From assembly GCA_900755065.1 (NCBI GenBank), contig CAAEFC010000030.1, forward strand, positions 1-64,000: a stretch of 64,000 nucleotides of DNA. Reading direction: 5' to 3'. Within the stretch, counting starts at the first letter, position 1. Each line of letters starts with the position of its first letter. Below the pieces are notes generated by a model. That model worked only from the letters and a program-made list of their open reading frames with translations. It did no database searches and was not told where the DNA came from. The translations under genes were made by a program, and so were the position numbers. The stretch comes from Bacilli bacterium (GTDB lineage: Bacteria; Bacillota_I; Bacilli_A; RFN20; CAG-449). Below, piece by piece: positions 1 through 8,652 of this stretch.

Positions 1-181
1 GTATCAGGGCATAAAAAGTCATCTCCCTTTTGTATTTCGTCTTTGCCCGATTCTCCGATTTCAATAGGACTTCCGCTTCAAGGGCGTCTCTCCTGGAAGA
101 GAAACCCCGACGAAGGAACTGCCTTCCGTTCAGCGAACACTTGAAGAACCACGTTCCGTTCTTTGCTTTGTAGACAGGCAT
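1..181 (-). CDS. Tyrosine recombinase/phage-type integrase, N-terminal part (runs off the left edge)
   Basis: Only the first 60 codons are inside the window. The minus-strand frame opens with ATG at 181, preceded by a perfect AAGGAGG at 188-194, and has no stop before the edge. The protein begins MPVYKAKNGTWFFKCSLNG, and the pattern G-T-W-F-F-K...R-R-G-F-x-S-R-R-D-A-L-E-A-E is the Arm-type DNA-binding domain found at the N-terminus of integrases of mobile elements in Firmicutes. The catalytic domain lies outside, so the assignment rests on this domain alone. Integrase genes usually sit at one end of their element, so an element probably lies to the left, with its attachment site possibly in the gene-less stretch to the right. 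It could instead be a phage regulator with a similar AP2-like domain. Confidence 0.7.
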   Translation of the reverse strand, partial: MPVYKAKNGTWFFKCSLNGRQFLRRGFSSRRDALEAEVLLKSENRAKTKYKREMTFYALI

Positions 182-208
182 TCTTTACCTCCTTTCTTGA
201 TTGAACAC

Positions 209-304
209 TTTACTTTTTGAATTCGATCGGATAGAATATCTTTACGTTCAGATGACGCTATCTGGATCGATGGTACCCCTACACTTTGTGTGGGGGTGGT
301 TTTT
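209..304 (+). ncRNA. Candidate short transcript 1 (promoter plus terminator)
   Basis: TTTACT at 209-214 and TAGAAT at 232-237 are spaced by 17 bases. A 10-pair hairpin (275-284 with 288-297, one G-T pair, loop TTT) is followed by a T run from 300. A transcript would start near 244 and end near 304, about 60 bases. No homology to a known RNA family is recognised. The promoter faces away from the integrase, so it might produce an antisense or leader RNA of the mobile element. Confidence 0.3.
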
Positions 305-333
305 TATTTTTGAGTTTTCTTTTTCCTCCTGTC

Positions 334-437
334 TTGCTTTTTGTGCCCCCATTCGCATATACTATAAGTAGTCCCGCTGGGGGCACTTGGGCGATATCGC
401 GGCGATATCCTGGCGACGGCCACACGGTCGCCTTTTT
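334..437 (+). ncRNA. Candidate short structured RNA 2 (promoter, repeats, terminator)
   Basis: TTGCTT at 334-339 and TATACT at 358-363 are 18 bases apart. Downstream are a direct repeat GCGATATC (391-398 and 402-409) and a terminator hairpin GGCGAC/GTCGCC (412-417 and 427-432) followed by five T. GTGCCCCC at 343-350 can pair with GGGGGCAC at 379-386, a hairpin that spans the promoter itself, so it matters only for read-through RNA from the left or as a DNA structure. The predicted RNA is about 70 bases. No known family is recognised. Confidence 0.3.
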
Positions 438-717
438 ATTTGCTGAACCGTTTTTTGTGCATATTTTGATTTATCTATCATTCGTAACTTCCATAAGGGT
501 ACACGAATCATTACTTTGTACATCATCATACTACTTTACAGACTTTTTCTGCTTCTTGCTTTTTCTTCGTTTTACGCATATACTTTTTATGGAAATGCAT
601 CGAATAAGCACTTGTCCGCAAGATTGCAATACATTTTTTACAATTTTTTTGACTTTTTGATTTATCTTTTTTTTATAAAGAGTTAAAAAATAACTCCGCA
701 TTCTTCCGGTCTTTCTA

Positions 718-828
718 TTGACAAAACAGTACATCAGCCCTTAGAATATTCCACGTAAGCGCTATAGACTTGGTTGGATTGTTTCATCGCATGGATGGAT
801 TCGATACGGCACCGCGCTTATTTTTTTT
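718..828 (+). ncRNA. Candidate short RNA 3 behind a near-consensus promoter
   Basis: TTGACA at 718-723 and TAGAAT at 742-747 with an 18-base spacer form one of the best sigma-A-type promoters in the window, yet no start codon with a ribosome site follows. The RNA would run from about 754 to a T tract at 821-828. AAGCGC (757-762) can pair with GCGCTT (814-819) just before the T tract, closing the whole molecule. It was checked as a tRNA; the T-arm and anticodon arm do not form, so it is at best a tRNA fossil or an unrelated small RNA. Confidence 0.35.
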
Positions 829-964
829 GCTTAAAACTTTAAAAACAAAAGAGATTCGTCTTATCGCTTGATACCCTTTACCAAGTGTACGTTATTCGGA
901 ATCTACACAATTTCAAAACGCGCAGAAAGCGAAACAATGAAGAGAACGATCATTTATTGTCGCG

Positions 965-1006
965 AAAAAAGGGCGGCCAGAAACGGCTTTGGTTTCTGGA
1001 CAGCCC
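965..1006 (-). terminator. Rho-independent terminator of the NYN gene
   Basis: A strong two-part stem (971-974 with 1003-1006, and 977-984 with 992-999) is followed on the minus strand by six T (965-970). It lies directly after the stop codon of the minus-strand NYN gene. Confidence 0.85.
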
Positions 1007-1011
1007 CTCTT

Positions 1012-1923
1012 TTAAGATTGAGTTTCAGGTTCGATTATTTCCAAGTACGCCTTCGTTTTGTCTTCGGTCTCGTTCTTTACGTCGAAATTCATTTTTGAAT
1101 AAACATCGAATTTCACGCGTTTCGGGAACTTGTCCGGATATTTTTTCTTGATCTCGCTGGTGATCGAAGTCAAAAGATATTTTCCCGGCTTATGCGTGTC
1201 CAAAAACTGTTGTACCAGAGGCTTGAATTCTTCGAGAAAACGAATTTCCTGATTCTGTTTTTCCTGTTTTCTTTCCTCTTCCAACCGTTTTTGTTCCTCT
1301 TTCAGCCTTTTCTGCTCTTCCCGTGCGGCGTCGTCCTTGACGGACTTCGCCGGTTTGAGTTTCGGCTTCTTTTCCGGTTCTGCTTTCGGATGAGCAACTT
1401 CCTTGCTTTTCTCGAATTTCATCGACAGTTCCTTTTGCTTGACGGCTATCTGCGACAGCAAGTCTTCGCAATAAATGAATTCGTCGAACAGAGAAGCGTA
1501 TTTTTCGCTGGTATTGGCGCGATTGCCGACACCGATCAGATATTTTCCTCTTTGTTTCAATTCGAGAACCAGTTCCGTATAATCCTTGTCTCCTGCGGCA
1601 AACACGAATCCGTCGGGATCGTCGAGATAGAAGCAATCCATGACTTCGATATAGAACCGAAAATCGGCATTGTTTTTATTTTCCGCTTTTTTGGATTCGC
1701 TGTTTTTGGCCACGCGAAGTTTTTTGTACGAAACCACGACTTGCAGACAGTTCGTCTTAACGGCTTCGGTTAATGACTCCGGGTTGGTCAGTTTGCTCAT
1801 GATTATTTTTCTTTTTACCGAAAAATAATTCTTTTTTTGCAGATAAGAGAAGATTTCCTCGATCAAAGCGAGTTGGTTGACGTTTTCGTAATCGATAAAA
1901 ACTCCTACTTTTTTATCGTACAT
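1012..1923 (-). CDS. NYN domain (LabA/DUF88-type) PIN-like nuclease protein
   Basis: A 303-residue protein. The N-terminal 150 residues carry the NYN fold of PIN-like ribonucleases: VGVFIDYENVNQ near residue 5 and the acidic stretch FAAGDKDYTELV near 115 supply the expected metal-binding aspartates. The family is thought to cut or bind RNA; the substrate here is unknown. A highly charged Lys/Glu coiled-coil linker (about 185-245) leads to a C-terminal domain of about 60 residues resembling OST-HTH/LOTUS-like modules, although this last point is weak. The start at 1923 follows AAAGGAGG; the frame stays open further upstream but there is no ribosome site there. It is monocistronic, divergent from the DUF2207 gene, and ends in a strong terminator. 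Confidence 0.8.
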   Translation of the reverse strand: MYDKKVGVFIDYENVNQLALIEEIFSYLQKKNYFSVKRKIIMSKLTNPESLTEAVKTNCLQVVVSYKKLRVAKNSESKKAENKNNADFRFYIEVMDCFYLDDPDGFVFAAGDKDYTELVLELKQRGKYLIGVGNRANTSEKYASLFDEFIYCEDLLSQIAVKQKELSMKFEKSKEVAHPKAEPEKKPKLKPAKSVKDDAAREEQKRLKEEQKRLEEERKQEKQNQEIRFLEEFKPLVQQFLDTHKPGKYLLTSITSEIKKKYPDKFPKRVKFDVYSKMNFDVKNETEDKTKAYLEIIEPETQS

Positions 1924-2031
1924 CTTTCCTCCTTTCCTAAGGATAAATATAGCACAAACCGATTTTTTTCGATAATAAATGTTAAAAAAAAGTAAATTTA
2001 CCGATATAATAGGGTTATTGGAGAATAAATT

Positions 2032-4098
2032 ATGAAAATGAACGCGAAAACGAAGACAAGAATCATCCTTCCTCTCATCGTCAGTACGGTTGTTTCGGCG
2101 ATCGGTTTGTTTCTCGCCGCGGTGCAACGCATCGAAGATACTTCCAGCACGATCGAATCGTGGAACATCGTCGCCGACGTGCAGGACAACGGCGATCTGC
2201 ACATCACCGATACGATCGAATTTCATAGCGACGGGTTTCATTTCTTCGAGTACGAGATCGGGTACGGAAAGAAAATCGTCGAAGGGAGCGGAACCGATTC
2301 GTCTTTCGACTACGATTCTGTTTCCGTCAGCGCGTACGATAGCAACGGGAAGTATTATTTCAACGAAGCGAAAACCGCGACTCAGAATTCCTCAGACGCG
2401 AATAAAATCGCGGACTGTCTCGGTTTTTCTTGGAATCCGGGCGATAAAGAGAACGGCGGATTGCCGTTAAGTTACTACACTTCGGGTCAAAAGAAGGAAT
2501 TGATTTACATTTATGTCTACGAAGGTTTTGCTTCGACGATGTATTTCCAGTATGAATATACGATCAAAAACGCCGTCAACAAATACGAAGACGTCACCGA
2601 GTTGAACTGGCAGTTCGCTTCGCCCCTGGAAGAGATCGCCGTCAAGAACATCACGCTGAGTTTGAATTTTCCGGACGGAAGTTCCCGTTACCCGATCGCC
2701 GATTCGTGGGAAGAAGACGGAATCCGAGTGTTCGGACACGGGACCGGGAACGCCTCTTTTACGTCGATTTCCCCGACCAAAGTCGAAGTGTACGGGAAGA
2801 AACTGAGCGAAAGTCTGGGGGACGTTCTGGAAGTCCGGTCGATCTTTCCGAACAGTCCGTACGATTTGTTCGGATCGGTCGGAAATGAAAATCGCGTCTC
2901 CTCTTCCCGAAGCGGGATCGAAATTCTGAAAAGCGAAGAAAACCGGCTTGCGGCTTTGGACGAGGAGTCCACGAGAATCTACCGGTCTCACTACAACGCG
3001 TTCATTTGGGGAAATCTGATCGCGATCGCCGTCGTCGCTCTGGCGATCGCCTTCGGTTATTTCTATTTCGATAAAGAGCGGAAACCGAAGTTCGACTCCG
3101 AATATCTGCGCGAACCTCCGGCAAAACTCGCTCCGAGCATTCTTTCCTATCTGGTCAACGATCAGGAAATTACGACAGAGGCTTTTACTGCGAACATCAT
3201 CAGTCTGGTTCGGAAAAAATATCTGGAACTGGACTCCAACCACAGCCTGCTGACGGACGAGAAAGCCAATTTCATCATTCGTAAATGCGAAGAACAGACG
3301 GATCGGGAATTGATGAATGACGACGAGTTTTTCGTCTACGATCTCCTGTTTAAGAAACTCTTCGCCGGCGCGGACGAATTTACGATGGAAGATCTCGAAA
3401 AAAAGATGAAAAAAGAGACGACTGCGGGAACCTTTTCAAACAGCATTTCGGAGTGGAAAAAGAGAAGCATCAAAACGGCGAAAAAGTGCGACTTCTACGA
3501 TAAACAGACGGTTTCAGGCGCTTTCTCCCTGATCGGTTTCGGCGCGTTTGCCTATGGCATTTACAGCCTGTTCGTTCACTATGTCGATTACTTTCTTCCG
3601 ATCGCTTCCGTGATCCTGTCTTTCCTGTCGGTGGGACTCGGTCTGTTCGCCATGATCTATTTCGCTTCGATCACCCGAAAATCGAAATACGGCATCGAGG
3701 AATATGCGAAGTGGATGGCGTTCAAGAAATTTCTGAGCGAGTTTTCTCATTTTGAAGATTATGACATGATGAGCGTCGTCGTCTGGGAAGAATATCTGGT
3801 TTATGCGACGGTGTTGGGGATCGCAGATCTGGTCGAAAAACAGATGCGCGTCAAGTTGAAGCAGGAAGATCTTGCGGAAGCGACGAACACCACGCTGAAC
3901 GGCTTCGACCTGTACATGATCTTCTATCTCAACCGAATGTCGAGGCGAATGGTTTTCTATTCGACGGTCGCCAGTCAGACCCTGACCAAAGCGAGAGCCG
4001 CGCGTATGGCGGCGACGGCGGGAAAAATCGCCGCTTCGGGCGGTTTCGGCGGCCATTCTTCCGGAGGCGGAGGCGGTCATGGCGGTCGGGCGGGATAA
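2032..4098 (+). CDS. DUF2207 family predicted membrane protein
   Basis: A 688-residue membrane protein. Residues 10-30 form a signal anchor, followed by an extracytoplasmic beta-rich domain (about 35-290) with the DUF2207 opening W-N-I-V-A-D-V-Q-D-N-G-D-L-H-I-T-D-T. A membrane segment lies at about 325-345 (IAIAVVALAIAFGYFYF), two more near 500-550, and the protein ends in the glycine/serine/histidine-rich tail typical of the family (SSGGGGGHGG). Function is unknown; DUF2207 proteins often sit beside LemA, as here. GGAG eight bases before the ATG supports the start, and a TATAAT at about 2003 may be its promoter. The family assignment is confident; any role in envelope maintenance is inference. 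Confidence 0.85.
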   Translation: MKMNAKTKTRIILPLIVSTVVSAIGLFLAAVQRIEDTSSTIESWNIVADVQDNGDLHITDTIEFHSDGFHFFEYEIGYGKKIVEGSGTDSSFDYDSVSVSAYDSNGKYYFNEAKTATQNSSDANKIADCLGFSWNPGDKENGGLPLSYYTSGQKKELIYIYVYEGFASTMYFQYEYTIKNAVNKYEDVTELNWQFASPLEEIAVKNITLSLNFPDGSSRYPIADSWEEDGIRVFGHGTGNASFTSISPTKVEVYGKKLSESLGDVLEVRSIFPNSPYDLFGSVGNENRVSSSRSGIEILKSEENRLAALDEESTRIYRSHYNAFIWGNLIAIAVVALAIAFGYFYFDKERKPKFDSEYLREPPAKLAPSILSYLVNDQEITTEAFTANIISLVRKKYLELDSNHSLLTDEKANFIIRKCEEQTDRELMNDDEFFVYDLLFKKLFAGADEFTMEDLEKKMKKETTAGTFSNSISEWKKRSIKTAKKCDFYDKQTVSGAFSLIGFGAFAYGIYSLFVHYVDYFLPIASVILSFLSVGLGLFAMIYFASITRKSKYGIEEYAKWMAFKKFLSEFSHFEDYDMMSVVVWEEYLVYATVLGIADLVEKQMRVKLKQEDLAEATNTTLNGFDLYMIFYLNRMSRRMVFYSTVASQTLTKARAARMAATAGKIAASGGFGGHSSGGGGGHGGRAG

Positions 4099-4168
4099 AA
4101 TCGCAAAAATCTATTTATCTCTGCCGATAAAACTGATATGATTAAATATAGAAATGGAGGAAACAAAA

Positions 4169-4774
4169 ATGATTCATTTTCTTTTAGGGACTGGCGCGTG
4201 GATCGCTATCGGGGTGGTTGCCGTCGTCGTTATCCTGATCATTGTGATCATCGCCTGGTTCGTCAACACGTATAACAAGTTGGTGAAAGGACGAAACCGC
4301 GTGGAGAATTCGTGGGCGCAGATCGACGTTCAGTTGAAAAGGAGATTCGATCTGATCCCGAATCTGGTGGAAACGGTCAAGGCTTACGCCAAGCACGAAA
4401 GCGATATCCTGACGAGTTTCGCCGATGCGAGAAAAATGTACGACAACGCCAGAAACAGCGGTTCCGTTCAGTCTCTTGCGGAAGCGGACGCGAATCTGAG
4501 CAAGGCGCTGAACATTGCGGTCAACGCGGTCAAGGAGCAATATCCGGAATTGCAGGCCAATTCCAATTACAAGCAACTGATGAACGATCTCAAAGATTGC
4601 GAAAACAAGATTTCCTACAATCGTCAGTTTTACAACGATACCGTACTTTCCTATTCCAATCTTCGCCAGTTGTTCCCGTCGAGCATCGTCGCTTCGATGT
4701 TTCACTTTGAGCCGAAAGAATACTTCCGTGTAGTAGACGAAGAGAGCAGAGAAGCCCCGAAAGTCAGTTTCTGA
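4169..4774 (+). CDS. lemA: LemA family protein
   Basis: A 201-residue protein with a short outside N-terminus, one membrane segment at about 10-31, and a helical LemA domain. Family signatures are YNKLVKGRNRVENSWAQID and LKRRFDLIPNLVETVKAYA, then F-A-D-A-R and the C-terminal F-x-x-x-E-Y-F. LemA proteins are membrane-anchored helical bundles of unknown biochemical role. The ATG at 4169 is preferred over one at 4154 because the ribosome site GGAGG overlaps the upstream codon. It lies 70 bases after the DUF2207 gene and four bases before the GtrA-like gene, probably one transcript. Confidence 0.9.
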   Translation: MIHFLLGTGAWIAIGVVAVVVILIIVIIAWFVNTYNKLVKGRNRVENSWAQIDVQLKRRFDLIPNLVETVKAYAKHESDILTSFADARKMYDNARNSGSVQSLAEADANLSKALNIAVNAVKEQYPELQANSNYKQLMNDLKDCENKISYNRQFYNDTVLSYSNLRQLFPSSIVASMFHFEPKEYFRVVDEESREAPKVSF

Positions 4775-4777
4775 TGA

Positions 4778-5284
4778 ATGAACAAAGTTTTTAAAGAAGG
4801 CACATTTTTCGGAAAAATCGAGGCGTTCTTCTGGAAACTGTACAACAAAGAGCCGTTGCGATTCATCTTCTGGGGAGGAATCAATACGTTGATCACGCTC
4901 GTGAATACGATGCTTCTCAATCTGTGTTTTACTCAGGTGGAGTGGTCGACGAAATTTCTGGGCAGAACGATCGATATTCCTTTTATTATCGCGTTCGTGA
5001 TCGGAATACCGATCGCGTACACCACGCATACGCTGTTCACCTTTAAGGTCCGTTGGTCCTGGAAGAGGCTGGCGAGGTATCCGTTGAGTTCGATCCCGAA
5101 CTTCTTGTTGCAGTCGGCGTTCATCTACGTTTTCGGCGAACTTTGCGGGCTGAATCCGTATGTGACTTACGTTCTCGCGGCGATATTGCCTCTTCCGGTC
5201 ATGTTCTTCATCAATAAGTTTCTGGTCGAACCGATCAAATTCAGAAGCAAAAAGGCGTCTGATTCACCCGAAAACGGCGAATAG
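4778..5284 (+). CDS. GtrA-like membrane protein
   Basis: A 168-residue protein with four predicted membrane helices. The pattern R-F-I-F-W-G-G-I-N-T-L near residue 28 and the C-terminal basic end after F-F-I-N-K-F-L-V match the GtrA family, small membrane proteins that help move lipid-linked sugars for cell-surface polysaccharides. No own ribosome site is visible; its start lies four bases after the lemA stop, so translation is probably coupled. The following genes also concern lipid-linked sugars, which fits, but a precise substrate cannot be given. Confidence 0.75.
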   Translation: MNKVFKEGTFFGKIEAFFWKLYNKEPLRFIFWGGINTLITLVNTMLLNLCFTQVEWSTKFLGRTIDIPFIIAFVIGIPIAYTTHTLFTFKVRWSWKRLARYPLSSIPNFLLQSAFIYVFGELCGLNPYVTYVLAAILPLPVMFFINKFLVEPIKFRSKKASDSPENGE

Positions 5285-5382
5285 GCGCTTTTTCGGTTAT
5301 CCTAAATACGATAAACTCTTCTCTATCGCTTATCATTGGAGGGGAGAAGTGATATAATGATAAAATCGAAAGGACGAAAGCG

Positions 5383-6699
5383 ATGGCTGAGCAGACGAAA
5401 AAAAAGAAACTGACGAAGCAGGGACGGAAATATGCGATCAACATCACGGTCATGGTCGTCGTGACGGCCGTTGCTTTTTACTTTATTCTGAAAGACAATC
5501 CGGGACAGGTGATCCGAAACCTGTCGAACTGCGATTTAAAATACATCTTCATCGCTTTGGGGATCATGCTGGGGTTTTATCTGGTGGAATCGCTGATTCT
5601 GACGGTTCTGGCCAAAATGTACAAGCGGAATTACCGCTTTCACAAGGGTTTTCTCAACTGCATGATCGGCGCGTTTTTTTCGGGAATTACGCCGAGCAAT
5701 TCGGGCGGACAGTTCGTCCAGGCGTATACGTTTTCCAAGCAGGGGATCAAAGTAACCAACGCGGCTTCGATTTTGCTGATGCACTTCATCGTCTATCAGA
5801 TGGTCAGCGTGCTGTTTTCTGCGGGTATTCTGATTTTCAAGTTCAATGAGTTGAGGGCGTACACGCAGCCGATCAGCATCTTCGGCTTCGACTTTGAAAT
5901 TCTTTCGCTGTCGATTCTGGGTTTTGCGATCAATGCAGCGGTCATTCTCGTTCTTTTCTTCGCCGCGTTTTCCAAAAAATTGCATCATTTGATCACGACG
6001 ACCGGCGTGAACATCATGTATAAACTTCACATCGTCAAAAACAAGGAACAGAAAGCGCTGGAACTGAGTACGAAATTCGAGACGTTCCGCATTGAACTCC
6101 GAAGACTGTTGCAGAACGGCTGGGTGCTGATCGTTACCGTCTTGCTTTTCCTGATCAAGATGATCCTTTACAACCTCATTCCGTATTTCGTGGCGTTGGC
6201 GTTGGGGGTCGGATTCCGAAGCGACAATGTTTTCATGAACGTGGTCGATTCGACCTGTATGTCGCTGTTCTCGACGACCATTACCTCGATGGTGCCGATT
6301 CCGGGCGCTTCCGGCGGCGCGGAACTCGTCTTCCGGATGCTCTTCGATAACTTCTTTATTGCGGACGGCGCGCAGTTGTCGGCCATCATTCTTCTCTGGC
6401 GGGCGATTACGTATTATCTGGGACTGATTCTCGGCTTTTTGGTCTTTATCTTCTATCATGAATCGCCGAAGCAGGAATCGCTTCACGGCAATGCCAAAAC
6501 GCTGTTGCAGTTAAGAATCGTGACGCTCGACGAAGAGAACAAGACGTTGACCATGGCGGACGACGACGAAGACGAACCGACCGACGAAGTCGAACTCTCT
6601 CCGGAAGAGGTCGAAGAGCGGTTCAAGAAACTGAAAGAGGAATTGGCGCATCAACTGAAAAAGAACGAGGATTCCCTCGATAAGGAGGAAAAGAAATGA
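5383..6699 (+). CDS. Flippase-like/lysylphosphatidylglycerol synthase-type transmembrane protein (UPF0104)
   Basis: A 438-residue polytopic protein with about eight membrane segments between residues 20 and 360. Features of the LPG_synthase_TM/UPF0104 family include F-F-S-G-I-T-P-S-N-S-G-G-Q near 105 and the glycine-rich P-I-P-G-A-S-G-G-A-E near 305. The MprF-type acyltransferase domain is absent; the last 80 residues are a very acidic cytoplasmic tail. Such proteins often pair with glycosyltransferases for glycolipids, and the next gene is one, overlapping by four bases. AAGGA precedes the start and TATAAT lies about 30 bases upstream. Transport of a glycolipid or isoprenoid carrier is inferred. 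Confidence 0.8.
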   Translation: MAEQTKKKKLTKQGRKYAINITVMVVVTAVAFYFILKDNPGQVIRNLSNCDLKYIFIALGIMLGFYLVESLILTVLAKMYKRNYRFHKGFLNCMIGAFFSGITPSNSGGQFVQAYTFSKQGIKVTNAASILLMHFIVYQMVSVLFSAGILIFKFNELRAYTQPISIFGFDFEILSLSILGFAINAAVILVLFFAAFSKKLHHLITTTGVNIMYKLHIVKNKEQKALELSTKFETFRIELRRLLQNGWVLIVTVLLFLIKMILYNLIPYFVALALGVGFRSDNVFMNVVDSTCMSLFSTTITSMVPIPGASGGAELVFRMLFDNFFIADGAQLSAIILLWRAITYYLGLILGFLVFIFYHESPKQESLHGNAKTLLQLRIVTLDEENKTLTMADDDEDEPTDEVELSPEEVEERFKKLKEELAHQLKKNEDSLDKEEKK

Positions 6700-7868
6700 G
6701 AATCGGACTTTTTTCGGAGACTTATCCGCCGGAAATCAACGGCGTGGCGACGGCGACAAAATCGCTTTACGACGCTTTTAAGCGAAACGGGCATGAAGTC
6801 TATGTCATTACGACGAATCCTTTTGGGAAAAAAATCGAATTCCGCGACGACATTCTTCGCATTCCCGGGATCACCTTGAAGTTTCTGTATTCCTATAAAA
6901 TGGCGGGTTTCATCAATCCGAAGGCGACCAAGATCATCAAGAAATTACGTCTCGACATCATTCACGTGCAGACGGAAGCGGGAATCGGCATCTACGGGCG
7001 CCTCCTGGCGAATAAACTGAATATCCCGCTGGTATACACCTATCACACCATGTATGTCGATTATACGTACTATGTAACTAAGGGTGTTATGGATCCGGCG
7101 GCGAAAGGAATCGTCAAAAAGTGGACGAAGGCCGTTTCGACGAACGTGACCGAAATGACGACCCCGTCGTTGAAGACGAAAACCGCCCTGCGCGAATACG
7201 GCGTCGACCGTTACATCAGCGTGATCCCCAACGGCATCGATCTGGAAATGTTTGAAGAAAAGAATATCGATCAGGCGTTTATCCGGGAATTCAAGAGGAA
7301 ATACCGTCTGGAAGGAAAGTATCTGTTGCTGAGTTTAGGGAGAATCGCCAAGGAAAAGGCCATCGACGCCTTGCTTTACGGATATGCGGAATACCTGAAA
7401 AATCCTTCTTTGAAAAATTCGGTGCTTTTGATTGTCGGGGACGGTCCGGATAAAAGCAATCTGGAAAAATTGGCGCTGGAACTCAAAATCACAGATCATG
7501 TGATTTTCGTCGGCAAAGTCCCTCACGAACAGGTTCCGTATTTCTACGCGATGAGCAATCTGTATCTTTCTGCTTCGACTTCGGAAACGCAGGGGCTGAC
7601 CTTTATCGAGGCGATCGCCGCGAAAACGCTGGTCTTCTGCAAGTACGACGAAAATCTCGAAGAAGTGATCAAGGAAGGAAAAACCGGTTATTTCTTCTAC
7701 GATCTCCGTTCGTTCGACCAGAAACTTCGCCTGATTCTGTCGATGAACGAAGAAGAACGTAAGCAGATCATCGAGAATGCCTATGCGGAGAATCAACGCT
7801 ATTCGATCGACGCGTTTTACGAAAATATGTTGGAGGTCTATCATCGTGCCATCCGAAAAATGTGGTAA
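6696..7868 (+). CDS. Glycosyltransferase family 4, diacylglycerol glucosyltransferase-like
   Basis: A 390-residue GT-B enzyme. It opens MRIGLFSETYPPEINGVATA and contains Y-T-Y-H-T-M-Y-V-D-Y near 115, V-I-P-N-G-I-D-L near 175, L-S-L-G-R-I-A-K-E-K near 211 and the E-x7-E donor site S-A-S-T-S-E-T-Q-G-L-T-F-I-E-A near 290. These match 1,2-diacylglycerol 3-glucosyltransferases that make membrane glycolipid anchors from UDP-glucose. It overlaps the flippase-like gene by ATGA and has AAGGAGG before its start; recX begins inside its 3' end. The lipid acceptor is inferred from similarity and context. Confidence 0.82.
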   Translation: MRIGLFSETYPPEINGVATATKSLYDAFKRNGHEVYVITTNPFGKKIEFRDDILRIPGITLKFLYSYKMAGFINPKATKIIKKLRLDIIHVQTEAGIGIYGRLLANKLNIPLVYTYHTMYVDYTYYVTKGVMDPAAKGIVKKWTKAVSTNVTEMTTPSLKTKTALREYGVDRYISVIPNGIDLEMFEEKNIDQAFIREFKRKYRLEGKYLLLSLGRIAKEKAIDALLYGYAEYLKNPSLKNSVLLIVGDGPDKSNLEKLALELKITDHVIFVGKVPHEQVPYFYAMSNLYLSASTSETQGLTFIEAIAAKTLVFCKYDENLEEVIKEGKTGYFFYDLRSFDQKLRLILSMNEEERKQIIENAYAENQRYSIDAFYENMLEVYHRAIRKMW

Positions 7869-8652
7869 AACCGTCGCGGAAGTCGTATTTGGAAAACAGG
7901 AAAAGGTTACGATCGTGTTTCAGGATCAGACGGAATTGAGCGTCCACGCGCGCACGTTCGGCGATTTCTACCTGTATGCCGGAAAAACGCTGACCGGGTC
8001 CGAATGGACGACTTTGAAGAATGCGGCGGAAGCAGAAAATTACAAGGATTACCTTCTTCGTCTCCTGAATCGGAATCTGTACAGCGAGAAAGAGATTGCC
8101 GATCGGCTGAAAGCGAAGAAATGCCCGGAAGAGATCGCGCGGAGACTGATCGGGGAACTGAAAGAAAAAAAGTGGATCGACGATGACCGCTACGGGACTC
8201 TTCTCAGAGAAGAATACGAAAGCAAGAACTGGGGAAAGTATAAGATCCTTCGGGGAATGAAGGAAAAAGGATTGTCCGAATCGATCGCGGAAAATTGGGA
8301 ATTTCCGGAAGAAATCGAGGCGGAAAAAGCGGAAAGAATCACGGAAAAGTATTGTCGCGGCAATCAAAAATCTCTCCGGCAACTGAAAGCGTCCCTGTAC
8401 GCGCATTTAATCGCCTGGGGATTCGATCAGGCTATCGCGGAACGCATGGCGGAGAAAGCGGAAGATTACGTTTGTCCCGACGGCGATCTCGGACTTCTTC
8501 GGAATCAGATGGAAAAGATGAGCATCGCGCATTCCGTCGATCTCTCGGATCGGAAAGAAAGAGAAAAGTGGATCCGGAAGTGGATTCAGCGGGGATTTGC
8601 TTACCGGGATATCGAAAAATGCATGGAGGAAATTTATGGAAAAATGGATTAA
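7846..8652 (+). CDS. recX: RecX family regulatory protein
   Basis: A 268-residue protein made of tandem three-helix RecX repeats. Typical features are Y-L-L-R-L-L-N-R-N-L-Y-S-E-K-E-I-A-D-R-L near 68 and K-K-W-I-D-D-D-R-Y-G near 103. RecX proteins bind RecA filaments and modulate recombination. The start is a GTG at 7846 with TTGGAGG nine bases upstream; upstream ATG codons lack such a site. It overlaps the glycosyltransferase gene by 23 bases and yhaM by 17 bases, so these genes are translated from one message. recA itself is not in the window. Confidence 0.8.
   Translation: MPSEKCGKTVAEVVFGKQEKVTIVFQDQTELSVHARTFGDFYLYAGKTLTGSEWTTLKNAAEAENYKDYLLRLLNRNLYSEKEIADRLKAKKCPEEIARRLIGELKEKKWIDDDRYGTLLREEYESKNWGKYKILRGMKEKGLSESIAENWEFPEEIEAEKAERITEKYCRGNQKSLRQLKASLYAHLIAWGFDQAIAERMAEKAEDYVCPDGDLGLLRNQMEKMSIAHSVDLSDRKEREKWIRKWIQRGFAYRDIEKCMEEIYGKMD

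Larger units (their letters stand above)
182..964. other. Gene-less stretch with stacked promoter and terminator signals
   Basis: No convincing protein gene is seen in these roughly 780 bases. Frames that stay open here lack ribosome sites and have unnatural composition. The stretch instead holds three units with the same layout, a promoter-like pair followed by a hairpin and a T run (237-304, 368-437 and 754-828). These are listed separately. The stretch separates the left-edge integrase from the NYN gene and may contain the attachment site of the element. Confidence 0.5.

Noticed and set aside
286..660. 124-codon plus-strand frame
   Set aside because: Crosses terminators and a GC-rich hairpin, no ribosome site, phenylalanine-rich from T runs.
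754..828. tRNA-like folding of the third RNA unit
   Set aside because: Acceptor-like stem forms but T-arm, D-arm and anticodon arm do not; reported only as a candidate RNA.
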